DNA of 64,000 nucleotides, from positions 1,860,001 through 1,924,000 of the forward strand of contig NZ_SGXJ01000001.1 of the NCBI RefSeq assembly GCF_004216905.1, in the 5' to 3' direction. The notes under the pieces were generated by a model. That model was not told the origin of the DNA. It saw nothing but the letters and a program-made list of their open reading frames with translations, and did not search any database. The stretch is from Kribbella sp. VKM Ac-2569 (lineage in GTDB: Bacteria > Actinomycetota > Actinomycetes > Propionibacteriales > Kribbellaceae). Within the stretch, counting starts at the first letter, position 1; each line of letters opens with the position of its first letter. Shown piece after piece: positions 50,643 through 58,302 of this stretch. A program made the translations under genes and the position numbers.

Positions 50643-51521
50643 GTGGAGCTCCGTCACCTGCGGTACTTCGTCGCCGTCGCCGAGGAACGGCACTTCGGTC
50701 GCGCCGCGGCCCGCCTGCACATGGCACAGCCGCCGTTGTCGCAGCAGATCCGCCAACTGGAGAGCGAGCTTGGCCTGCAGTTGCTTCGCCGTACGACGCG
50801 ACGCGTGGAGCTCACGCCCGCGGGCGAGTCCTACCTGGTTCGGGCGCGGCAGATCATCGCGGCGGTCTCGTCCGCGGCAGGTGAGGCGCAGCGGGTCGCG
50901 GCCGGGCTGCAGGGGCGGTTGGTGATCGGGTGCGTCGGCTCGGCGACGTACAGCCTGCTGCCGCAGCTGGTCCGGACGTTGCGCGAGGAGCTTCCCGATC
51001 TCGAGGTCGCCGTACAGGGCGAGATGCTCGCGCCCGACCAGGCGCAGGCGCTCGCGGACGGGCGGATCGATCTCGGCCTGCTGCGTCCGCCCGTCGAGGA
51101 CGAGTCACTACTGGTCGAAGTACTGCGCGCCGATCCGCTGATCGTCGCCGTACCCGACGGCCATCGGCTGGCCGGCAGGCGCCGGGTGCGGCTGGAGGAA
51201 CTGGCGGACGAGGACTTCGTGATCCACGCGGGCGGCGGGCGGTCGGTCATGCACGACACCGTGCTCGCCCGCTGCCGAGAGGCCGGCTTCGAGCCGCGCG
51301 TCCGGCACGAGGTAGCGGAAACGTCGACGCTGGTCACGTTCGTCGCAGCCGGCCTGGGCATCGCAATCGTGCCCGCCCCCGTCGCCGAACTCCTGGTCCC
51401 AGGCGTCACCTACCGCCCACTCACCGGCTCACCAACCATCGAACTAGCAGCCGCCACCCGAACAACCGACGAAGCACCCCACTTAAAGCGCGCACTATCC
51501 GTCCTCAAAGGTCTGATTTAG
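50643..51521 (+). CDS. LysR-family transcriptional regulator
   Basis: A 292-residue LysR protein: helix-turn-helix at about 1-60 (VELRHLRYFVAVAEERHFGR, RLHMAQPPLSQQIRQLE) and a substrate-binding domain at about 90-292. The HFGRAAARLHMAQPPLSQQI signature is typical of the BenM/CatM/PcaQ-like branch acting on aromatic degradation. The GTG at 50643 gives the standard N-terminus; a longer frame begins at 50592. It is divergent from, and probably controls, the thiolase/CoA-transferase operon. Confidence 0.92.
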   Translation: MELRHLRYFVAVAEERHFGRAAARLHMAQPPLSQQIRQLESELGLQLLRRTTRRVELTPAGESYLVRARQIIAAVSSAAGEAQRVAAGLQGRLVIGCVGSATYSLLPQLVRTLREELPDLEVAVQGEMLAPDQAQALADGRIDLGLLRPPVEDESLLVEVLRADPLIVAVPDGHRLAGRRRVRLEELADEDFVIHAGGGRSVMHDTVLARCREAGFEPRVRHEVAETSTLVTFVAAGLGIAIVPAPVAELLVPGVTYRPLTGSPTIELAAATRTTDEAPHLKRALSVLKGLI

Positions 51522-51616
51522 TTACTCTCAGCTATGGACGCCCGGTCCGAGATAGCTCATCGTGGACCAATCGTCGGCAGGCCACCCGAGGCCCGCCGCG
51601 TGTGGGGGGACCACGA

Positions 51617-52270
51617 ATGAGCAGTACGACAACGGGCCAGCAGAAGAACGACCGGGACTACGCATGGCATCGCCATCCGGCCCTGCTGGCCGGGATTCCG
51701 GCGGTTGCGGCGATCGGCGGCGCCGTCCTGACCGTAGTCCTCGGTCAGGCCGGGGCGTTACCGCAAGCCATCAACCCGGCACCACCGACAACCACCGTGA
51801 CAAGCACGGTCCTGGGTACGACGACCGTGACCGCGAGCGCCACCAGCACCGATTCACCGTCGAGTGATCCGGTGGCGGGTGGCGCAGGCACGCTTGTCTG
51901 GAAGGAGAAGGTGAATATCCCGGTCGGCGACGGCATCGACATCGATCAGCCCGGTCCGGTCGTGAATCTGGATTGGGGGGCGATCGAGGTGTACGGCTTC
52001 GACCTGACTGGAGGCGTGCCGTACGCGCGTACCTGGGGCCGCGCCGCGGCGGGCGGCCTAGACCCCGCGACACCGGCTACCTATGACGGATGCACGACTG
52101 CGCTGGCCACGAACGCCGAGCACGAGAGGTTCCGGGCCGCGAAAGGTACGGCGTTCTGCGTGCGCTCAGGCCTCTCGGAGAATCCGCATCTCGCGCTGTT
52201 CCAGGTCCAGGGGGTGAACACGAGCACGAACAAAGCTGAGCTTGAGGTGACGGTCTGGTCGATCAGCTGA
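51617..52270 (+). CDS. Membrane-anchored protein of unknown function
   Basis: A 217-residue protein: a basic/polar N-terminus, one membrane helix at about 25-47 (LLAGIPAVAAIGGAVLTVVL), a Thr/Ser/Pro linker, then an extracytoplasmic domain of about 130 residues with two Cys (DGCTTAL, AFCVRSG) that could pair. GGGGGGA precedes the ATG. The same frame is open upstream inside the LysR gene but is not credible there. No family recognised. Confidence 0.75.
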   Translation: MSSTTTGQQKNDRDYAWHRHPALLAGIPAVAAIGGAVLTVVLGQAGALPQAINPAPPTTTVTSTVLGTTTVTASATSTDSPSSDPVAGGAGTLVWKEKVNIPVGDGIDIDQPGPVVNLDWGAIEVYGFDLTGGVPYARTWGRAAAGGLDPATPATYDGCTTALATNAEHERFRAAKGTAFCVRSGLSENPHLALFQVQGVNTSTNKAELEVTVWSIS

Positions 52271-52271
52271 T

Positions 52272-53585
52272 CTACAGAGCAGCCAGGGTCAGGACGACCT
52301 CGTTGCGGTGGAGGGTTAGGGTGCCGCCGGCGGCTTCGGCGCAGCGGCGGGCTATGTCCAGGCCTAGGCCGGTGGAGCCTCGGTCGCTGCGGCCGCGTTC
52401 GCCGGCGCCCAGGGGGATGCCGGGACCGTTGTCGGCGACAACTATCCGTACGACGCCGTCCGCGCGGGTGAGGGTGATCCGCGCGGGCGTCCCGTCGGGG
52501 GTGTGCGCTACGACGTTCTCCACGAGTGCGTCGAGTGCCACACCGAGGTCCTCGCCGGAGGAACGCACCGTCGCGGGCGCGTTCGGCAGGTCCAGCGCGA
52601 GCTCGCGGCCCTGGTCCTCGAACAACGGCTCCCAGAACGCGGCCCGCTGACGCGTCACCTCGACTGCATCCGAGTGCGGAACGCGGCCCTCGCGCTGCGG
52701 TCGCCGAGCAGCACTGATCACCGCGGTCAGTGTCCGTTCGAGACTGTTGACCTGGGTGTTCAGCTCCTCGGCGCTCTCCCGGTCCGGCAGCGCCTCGACC
52801 TGCAGGCGCAGCGCGGTCAACGGCGTACGCAGGCGGTGCGACAGGTCCGCGACTGCCTCGCGTTCGACCGCGATCACCTCGTCGATCCGGTCCGCGAGAC
52901 CGTTCAGCGCGGACCCGACCTTCGCGACCTCGGCCGGTCCGGTCGTCGGGGCGCGGGCGTCCATGTCGCCGCGGGCCAGACGTTCCGCCGTACTCGCCGT
53001 CTCCTCCAACGGGCGCGCGAGGCGCCGGGACACCAGTTCGGCGCCGATGATGCTGAGCAACAGCACCACCAGGCTCCCGCCGACGAGGATCAGGATCCGC
53101 GGCACCACGCCGTCGTACAGCTCGTCGCCGGTCAGGTAGAGGCAGACGGAGGCCGTGCCGTTCGGCGTACCGACGCCGACGTCCACCGCGAGACCGCCGC
53201 CGACGTCGCGGTAGTCCGCGTCGCCGATCTTCGGCGGGCCCTTGTCGTCCCCATCACCATCGCCGCCACCGTCGCCGTACCCGGCCGGCACGTTCTTCGG
53301 CGTCGGCACCCCACCGGGCGGCGGATCGCCCAGCGTCGTACCGTCCGGCATCCGCACCGAGATCCGGCCCGGATGGTCCGTCAGGCCGTCGAGGTACGCC
53401 GTGATGTCGTCGTTCGTGTGGTCCTTGTCGCCGACGTAGTACGCGACGCTCTCCGCCAGGTACCGCGCTTTGTCCTTGGACTCGTTGGCCGTCGTACTGC
53501 GGAGCAGAATCACCAGCGGTACGGCGAAAGCGAGCACGACCAACGTGGTCATGCCCACCGACAGCAGCAGGATCCGACGGCGCAT
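52272..53585 (-). CDS. Two-component sensor histidine kinase
   Basis: A 437-residue membrane kinase: helices at about 5-30 and 165-190 flank an extracytoplasmic sensor with a Gly/Asp-rich stretch (YGDGGGDGDGDDKGP) that might bind cations. HAMP follows, then the phosphoacceptor His in DLSHRLRTPL near 245 and the ATPase domain (DNGPGIPLG; STGLGLDIAR). ATG 53585 lies 2 bases after the regulator stop; upstream in-frame codons fall in the regulator gene. It resembles the CseC/MprB branch. Confidence 0.92.
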   Translation of the reverse strand: MRRRILLLSVGMTTLVVLAFAVPLVILLRSTTANESKDKARYLAESVAYYVGDKDHTNDDITAYLDGLTDHPGRISVRMPDGTTLGDPPPGGVPTPKNVPAGYGDGGGDGDGDDKGPPKIGDADYRDVGGGLAVDVGVGTPNGTASVCLYLTGDELYDGVVPRILILVGGSLVVLLLSIIGAELVSRRLARPLEETASTAERLARGDMDARAPTTGPAEVAKVGSALNGLADRIDEVIAVEREAVADLSHRLRTPLTALRLQVEALPDRESAEELNTQVNSLERTLTAVISAARRPQREGRVPHSDAVEVTRQRAAFWEPLFEDQGRELALDLPNAPATVRSSGEDLGVALDALVENVVAHTPDGTPARITLTRADGVVRIVVADNGPGIPLGAGERGRSDRGSTGLGLDIARRCAEAAGGTLTLHRNEVVLTLAAL

Positions 53586-53587
53586 GC

Positions 53588-54271
53588 TCAGCCGTCCACC
53601 GCGAGCTTGATCCCGACGCCGCGAACACTGTGCAGGAACCGCGGCGCGGCAGCCGTCTCGCCGAGCTTCCGGCGCAACCACGACAGGTGTACGTCGACGG
53701 TCCGGTCACCACCGCCCCACGGCAGCCCCCAGACCTCCGCGAGCAGTTCCCGCTTCGTCACCACGGCTCCGGGTCGACGCGACAACGCCAGCAGCAGGTC
53801 GAACTCCTTCCGGGTCAGGTCGACCGCCGCACCGTCGACGGTCACCTCCCGGCTCCGCGGATCGATCCGCAACCCGCCGACCTCGACAGTCGACTCCTCC
53901 TGCGGGTCCTGCCCGAGCCGCCGCAGTACGGCGCGAATCCGCGCATCCATCTGCGCCGCGCTGAACGGCTTGATCACGTAGTCGTCCGCGCCCGCATCGA
54001 GCAGCCGTACGACGCTCGCGTCGTCGTCCCGCGCCGTCGCCACGATCACCGGCACGTCACTGACTGCCCGCACCATCGCGAGCACGTCCCGCCCGTCGAG
54101 ATCGGGGAGCCCGAGATCGAGCAGCAAGACCTCCGGCCGCTCCCGTGCGACCGCGGCGACCCCGTCGGCGCCGGCCGCGACCGCCGAGACCACATGTCCG
54201 GCCGCCGTCAGGGACTTCCCCAACGACAACCGAATCGCATCATCGTCCTCGACCAGCAGCACCCGCGCCAT
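53588..54271 (-). CDS. OmpR/PhoB-family response regulator
   Basis: A 227-residue regulator: receiver domain with acidic pocket (VEDDD at 7-11), phosphoacceptor Asp near 52 (LLLDLGLPDLDG) and conserved Lys in VIKPF, then a winged-helix trans_reg_C domain (LTRKEFDLLLALSRRPGAVV; DVHLSWLRRKLG). It is co-transcribed with the downstream histidine kinase, its likely partner. Targets unknown. Confidence 0.95.
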   Translation of the reverse strand: MARVLLVEDDDAIRLSLGKSLTAAGHVVSAVAAGADGVAAVARERPEVLLLDLGLPDLDGRDVLAMVRAVSDVPVIVATARDDDASVVRLLDAGADDYVIKPFSAAQMDARIRAVLRRLGQDPQEESTVEVGGLRIDPRSREVTVDGAAVDLTRKEFDLLLALSRRPGAVVTKRELLAEVWGLPWGGGDRTVDVHLSWLRRKLGETAAAPRFLHSVRGVGIKLAVDG

Positions 54272-54384
54272 GCCGTCGAGCGTAGCCGCCGACCCTGCCC
54301 GCGAGCCTCAAGCCGGTGTTAAGCGAACGTCAGCCACTCACCAACCCCGCGTCGGCCTCGTCGGCCACGCTCAGCGGGCCGGGT

Positions 54385-55029
54385 TCACGGGGTGTCGGAG
54401 GAGGTTACTGAGTGCTGGAGATCCGGGGGCGGCTTCAGACCAGTGCGGCGGAGTTCGAGGGTGGCGAGGGCGGTGACGACCTCGCGGTCGCCGTCGCGCC
54501 AGGCGGCGACCGGGTCGGCGGAGATCTTCGCGAGCTTGTGCATCGGCTGGTTCGCCATCGCCCGCAGCGCGAACAAGTCCAGGTCCGCCGCGTTGTCGAT
54601 GAACCGCTGCGCCGCGGTCGCCCGCCGCGAGAAGCGGATCCGTCGCGGTACCCAGATCAGTACGGCGAACAGCACCGGCAACCCGATCGTCACGGCCGCG
54701 AGCACGTACGCCAACTGCTCCACCGCATGCGCCTGGTCCCGCCCCGCCTGCGCCAGCTTCCCCGCGGCACCGGCCGCTCCGTCGATCGGCGACCGTAGTT
54801 GATCCCCCACCGCCGGCACCTTTCCGATCGGCTCGGACAGTCGCCGCAGATCCCCCGCGAGCCCATCGCCGGCTTCGGCCGCCTTGCGTCCCGGGGCCCC
54901 GAGCGCGTCCGTCACCCTGTAGACGAGTAACCCCAATTCCACACAGGCCCAGACCCATCCCGCCAGCATCAGATCGCCGACAACCTGCCCGAACCGCTGA
55001 ACACCCACGTCGGAGTAGAGCTTCACCAC
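54385..55029 (-). CDS. Two-helix membrane protein, unknown
   Basis: A 214-residue protein with an N-terminal hydrophobic segment (GDLMLAGWVWACVELGLLVY, about 18-37) and a second at about 105-128 (YVLAAVTIGLPVLFAVLIWV). The part between them (about 40-100) is helical with coiled-coil character and would face outside; the basic stretch RRIRFSRRATAAQRF starts a cytosolic tail. Start is GTG at 55029, with a second GTG at 55026. No family or motif recognised. Confidence 0.72.
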   Translation of the reverse strand: MVKLYSDVGVQRFGQVVGDLMLAGWVWACVELGLLVYRVTDALGAPGRKAAEAGDGLAGDLRRLSEPIGKVPAVGDQLRSPIDGAAGAAGKLAQAGRDQAHAVEQLAYVLAAVTIGLPVLFAVLIWVPRRIRFSRRATAAQRFIDNAADLDLFALRAMANQPMHKLAKISADPVAAWRDGDREVVTALATLELRRTGLKPPPDLQHSVTSSDTP

Positions 55030-55081
55030 TTGGCTCCCATCTCCCGGTGCTCGCCGGTCGGCGATTTGTTTCCGGAGAGGG

Positions 55082-55903
55082 TCAGAGGTTACTGCGAAGG
55101 TTCCAGAGGAGGGGGTAGTAGCGGAGGTCGAGGCGGCTGCGGAGGTAGGTGGCGCCGGACGAGCCTCCGGTTCCCGGTTTGGTGCCGATCATGCGCTCGA
55201 CCATGACCACGTGCCGGGCGCGCCACGCCGCGGCCAGTTCGTCGTGCTGGACCAGGGCCTCCGCGAGTTCCCAGATGGCGGCGTAGTGCGAGCGGTCGCC
55301 GGCGATCTTGCGGAGGGCGTCGCGGATTGCGTCCTCGGAGTCGGTCTCGAAGCCGCCCTTGCGCAGTACGTCGAGGTACGCATCCCAGAGCGTCGGCTCC
55401 TCCAGCCGGCGCCGCAACCGATCCTGCTCGACCGAGGTCAGCCCGCGGAAACGCCGTACGAAGGACGGATCCTTCGCGCCGGACAGGAACTCGATCTCCC
55501 GGAACTGCACGGACTGGAACCCGGACGCCGGCGACAACCGGTGCCGGAACTCACCGAAGTCCTGCGGCGTCATCGTCTCGAGGATGTCCACCTGTTGGGT
55601 CAGCACGCGCTCGATCGTGTGCACCCGCCGCAGCAGGTGCTCGGCCAGCCAGTGCTCACCGGCGAGCATCGCGTCCCGGGACGCGGTCAGCTCGTGCAGG
55701 ACCTGCTTGAACCACAGCTCGTACACCTGGTGGATCGTGATGAACAGCAACTCGTCGTGCGCCGGCGGGTCCGACTCCAGCCGCTGCTGGTCGAGCAGGT
55801 CGGCGAGCCGCAGGTAGCTGCCGTAGGTCAGCCGCCCGCCCTCCTCACCGAAGTGCACGTCGACTCCACCCCACTGTCCAGCAACCCCGTCACCAGTGCT
55901 CAT
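55082..55903 (-). CDS. kynA: Tryptophan 2,3-dioxygenase
   Basis: A 273-residue haem dioxygenase that opens the indole ring of tryptophan to N-formylkynurenine, the first step of the kynurenine route. TYGSYLRLADLLDQQ, DELLFITIHQVYELWFKQ and the C-terminal RHVVMVERMIGTKPGTGGSS with the haem-ligand His are characteristic. Length matches bacterial family members. No kynureninase or formamidase gene is adjacent, so it is encoded apart from the rest of the pathway. Confidence 0.95.
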   Translation of the reverse strand: MSTGDGVAGQWGGVDVHFGEEGGRLTYGSYLRLADLLDQQRLESDPPAHDELLFITIHQVYELWFKQVLHELTASRDAMLAGEHWLAEHLLRRVHTIERVLTQQVDILETMTPQDFGEFRHRLSPASGFQSVQFREIEFLSGAKDPSFVRRFRGLTSVEQDRLRRRLEEPTLWDAYLDVLRKGGFETDSEDAIRDALRKIAGDRSHYAAIWELAEALVQHDELAAAWRARHVVMVERMIGTKPGTGGSSGATYLRSRLDLRYYPLLWNLRSNL

Positions 55904-55964
55904 GTGACGGAGACTAGCCGACCGTTCCGTGACCGGTCAGTGATTCGTTCGTTGGACCGGTCAT

Positions 55965-56069
55965 GGGGCCTCCCGGTCTGGACTGAGGAGCGCAGGGAGC
56001 GAAGCGACCGGAGCGACGAGGGAAGACCGGGAGTTACAGCCCCATGCCCCGCCGCGACGGAGTCGCGGC
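55965..56069. repeat. Imperfect palindromic elements between divergent genes
   Basis: CTCCCGGTCT at 55970-55979 pairs with AGACCGGGAG at 56024-56033; flanking ATGGGGC and GCCCCAT extend the pairing with a bulge. The loop is rich in GAGCG/GCGAAGCG words, as in REP-like elements. A second hairpin GCCGCGAC-GGA-GTCGCGGC lies at 56051-56069. Confidence 0.55.
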
Positions 56070-56103
56070 ATGTGCGCAGCGGTACGCCGAGTTGAGGAGT
56101 TGC

Positions 56104-56619
56104 ATGTCCGCCACGGTCGAGAGCCCGATCGTCCCGGGACCGGTTCAGGGTCCCACCAGGGAAGAGCCGCTGATCGAGGCGTTGCTGCTCGACGACTACC
56201 GGTCGCTCGTCCACCTCGCTTATCTGATCCTCCCGCCTGCGATCAGCCGGGCGAGGCGGGTGGCGGCGGCCCATGCCGTCGTCCAGCGGGCGCTCCCGCC
56301 GGGGCTCGCGCTCCCGACCGACCTCGTGCTCCCGTCGAGCCTCACTGTGCCGCCGGACGTCAGGGTCCCGGCGACCAGGCACCGGGAGTTCATGCGCCGC
56401 CGGGTCGTCGAGGAGGCGACCCGGCAGGCGGAGCGCCGGTCGTTCCTCGCCCGCCTCGGCAGCGCACTCGCACCGGCCGACGAGCTCGGTTTCGAGCCGT
56501 GCGCCACCCGCCCCGACCGCTCCTCGATCACCCGTCGCCGCGCCCGCGGCCGCCGGTTCGCGATCGCCACCGTCCTCGTCCTCACCGCCGGGATCCTCGC
56601 AGCGCTGCTGACTTCGTGA
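56104..56619 (+). CDS. Membrane-anchored protein with sigma-region-2-like N-terminal segment, unknown
   Basis: A 171-residue protein. The segment LLLDDYRSLVHLAYLILPPA near residues 26-45 followed by a helix resembles the start of sigma factor region 2, but no region 4 follows. The end is basic (RRRARGRRF) then one membrane helix (AIATVLVLTAGILAALL). A TGAGGAG site fixes the ATG at 56104. The sigma likeness is weak and may reflect only shared helices. Function unknown. Confidence 0.7.
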   Translation: MSATVESPIVPGPVQGPTREEPLIEALLLDDYRSLVHLAYLILPPAISRARRVAAAHAVVQRALPPGLALPTDLVLPSSLTVPPDVRVPATRHREFMRRRVVEEATRQAERRSFLARLGSALAPADELGFEPCATRPDRSSITRRRARGRRFAIATVLVLTAGILAALLTS

Positions 56620-56694
56620 CGTCTTGACGTAGGGTCGCCGCCCGCTTACCTTCGGTGGCACCGCATTCTTCCTACCGCCCCAGGGAGATCTGTG

Positions 56695-58152
56695 ATGTAC
56701 GTTGGAATCGTTTCCAGCCTGTCCCTGCTGATCGCTCCCCTCGGCGCGCCACCACCGCCGCCGGCTGAGACCCCACAGGTGAACATGTCGACCCAGGCAA
56801 CGATCTGCAACAAGTACTGCGACGCCCGCGACCCCGCCCTCGCGCCGAACGACCGGGCTCCCGTCTCCACCAGCCTCTTCGGCCGCACGATCACCCTGCA
56901 CTTCGACGACGACGACGCGATGGGCTGGGCCTCGATCGAGAACGGCAACCCCGGCGACGAGGTCTGGCTGGACCGCTCGATGGACGGCGGCCGCACCTGG
57001 TCCGGCGGCAGCCGCCTCGGCAACACCGCGATCCCGAGCGGCCAAAGCGGCTGGCGCACCCAGATGTACAACATCGACGACTGGAACAACCTCGGTGTCG
57101 GAGCGCTCCGTGCCTGCGGCAAGGCCGGAGACCGCGCCGACATCGCCTGCACACCATGGGCCCGTACGACGTGGAACGCGTGGGACCGTCGTACGGCGGC
57201 CGCGACCGCGTTGATGCAGAACTACAACCTGGCCAGCGGACTGTTCGACACCACGGGCTGGTGGAACTCGGCCAACGCGCTGAACGCGTTGATCGACAAC
57301 GCCCGGGTCAGCGGGATGCAGAGCTACGAGTACGCGATCGGCAAGACGTACGACCTGAACCTGAACAAGTTCGAGGGCCAGTTCCGCAACGACTACATCG
57401 ACGACACCGGGTGGTGGGGGCTCGCGTGGGTTGCGGCGTACGACCTCACCGGCGAGGCCCGCTACCTGCAGACGGCGCGCGTGGACGCCGATCACATGGC
57501 GGCGTACTGGGACAGCACCTGCGGTGGCGGCGTCTGGTGGAGCGAGGCGAAGACGTACAAGAACGCGATCTCGAACTCGCTCTACATCCAGCTGAACGCG
57601 CAGCTGCACAGTCGGATCACCGGCGACACGACGTACCTGCAACGCGCGCAGGCCGGCTGGACGTGGTTCCAGCAGACCGGGATGATCAACGGCTCGAACC
57701 TGGTGAACGACGGGATCGACCGGTCCACGTGCAAGAACAACGGCGACACCGCGTGGACGTACAACCAGGGCGTGCTGATCGGCGCGCTCACCGAGTTGTC
57801 CAAGGCAACGAACAACTCGGCGTACCTGACGTCGGCCCGCCAGCTCGCCGACGCATCGACCACCGCGTCGTCGCTGCACACCGCCGACGGCATCCTGCGC
57901 GAACCGTGCGAGGACGGCGACTGCGGCGGCGACGGCCCGTCGTTCAAGGGCGCCCACGTCCGCGGCCTCGGCAAGCTGAACGCGGCACTGTCCGACCACC
58001 CGTACACGTCCTACCTGCAACGCCAGGCCGACCGCGCCTTCGCGGCCGACCGGACGCCGATGGATCAGTACGGCCTGCGCTGGTACGGCCCGGTCGACAA
58101 ACTCGACGCGGCTCGCCAGCAATCCGCCCTCGATCTACTGAACACGGTCTGA
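56695..58152 (+). CDS. Secreted glycoside hydrolase family 76 (alpha-1,6-mannanase-like)
   Basis: A 485-residue secreted protein: short signal peptide ([17 protein letters not shown]), an N-terminal domain of about 110 residues ([31 protein letters not shown]), then an (alpha/alpha)6 barrel. [16 protein letters not shown] holds the tandem Asp pair that is catalytic in GH76 endo-mannanases. It would cut alpha-1,6-mannan of fungal or actinobacterial walls. The start is ATG 56695 (adjacent GTG 56692) after GGGAG. No sugar transporter is adjacent. Confidence 0.88.
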   Translation: MYVGIVSSLSLLIAPLGAPPPPPAETPQVNMSTQATICNKYCDARDPALAPNDRAPVSTSLFGRTITLHFDDDDAMGWASIENGNPGDEVWLDRSMDGGRTWSGGSRLGNTAIPSGQSGWRTQMYNIDDWNNLGVGALRACGKAGDRADIACTPWARTTWNAWDRRTAAATALMQNYNLASGLFDTTGWWNSANALNALIDNARVSGMQSYEYAIGKTYDLNLNKFEGQFRNDYIDDTGWWGLAWVAAYDLTGEARYLQTARVDADHMAAYWDSTCGGGVWWSEAKTYKNAISNSLYIQLNAQLHSRITGDTTYLQRAQAGWTWFQQTGMINGSNLVNDGIDRSTCKNNGDTAWTYNQGVLIGALTELSKATNNSAYLTSARQLADASTTASSLHTADGILREPCEDGDCGGDGPSFKGAHVRGLGKLNAALSDHPYTSYLQRQADRAFAADRTPMDQYGLRWYGPVDKLDAARQQSALDLLNTV

Positions 58153-58201
58153 AAATGCAGGTTCGGTCCAAGGTGCGTCCACGGGTGATCCAGGCGAGGT
58201 C

Positions 58202-58213
58202 CAGACCGGTCTG
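58202..58213. promoter_or_regulatory. 12-base palindrome upstream of the Hsp70 operon
   Basis: CAGACCGGTCTG is a perfect palindrome in the 150-base gap before the operon. It could be an operator, but no promoter hexamers are clear around it. Confidence 0.4.
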
Positions 58214-58302
58214 AATGCGCCTCAAAGGGTCCGTTTCCGGTGCCAAGGTGAAGTGACGGGCCGGCAGCACGGTCGGCTCGGCACAACCCTGGGGGTGAGC
58301 CG

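Noticed and set aside
55900..58122. A 740-codon minus-strand frame over the GH76 gene
   Set aside because: Valine/Arg-rich shadow of the GH76 gene, which has a signal peptide and the catalytic Asp pair on the plus strand.
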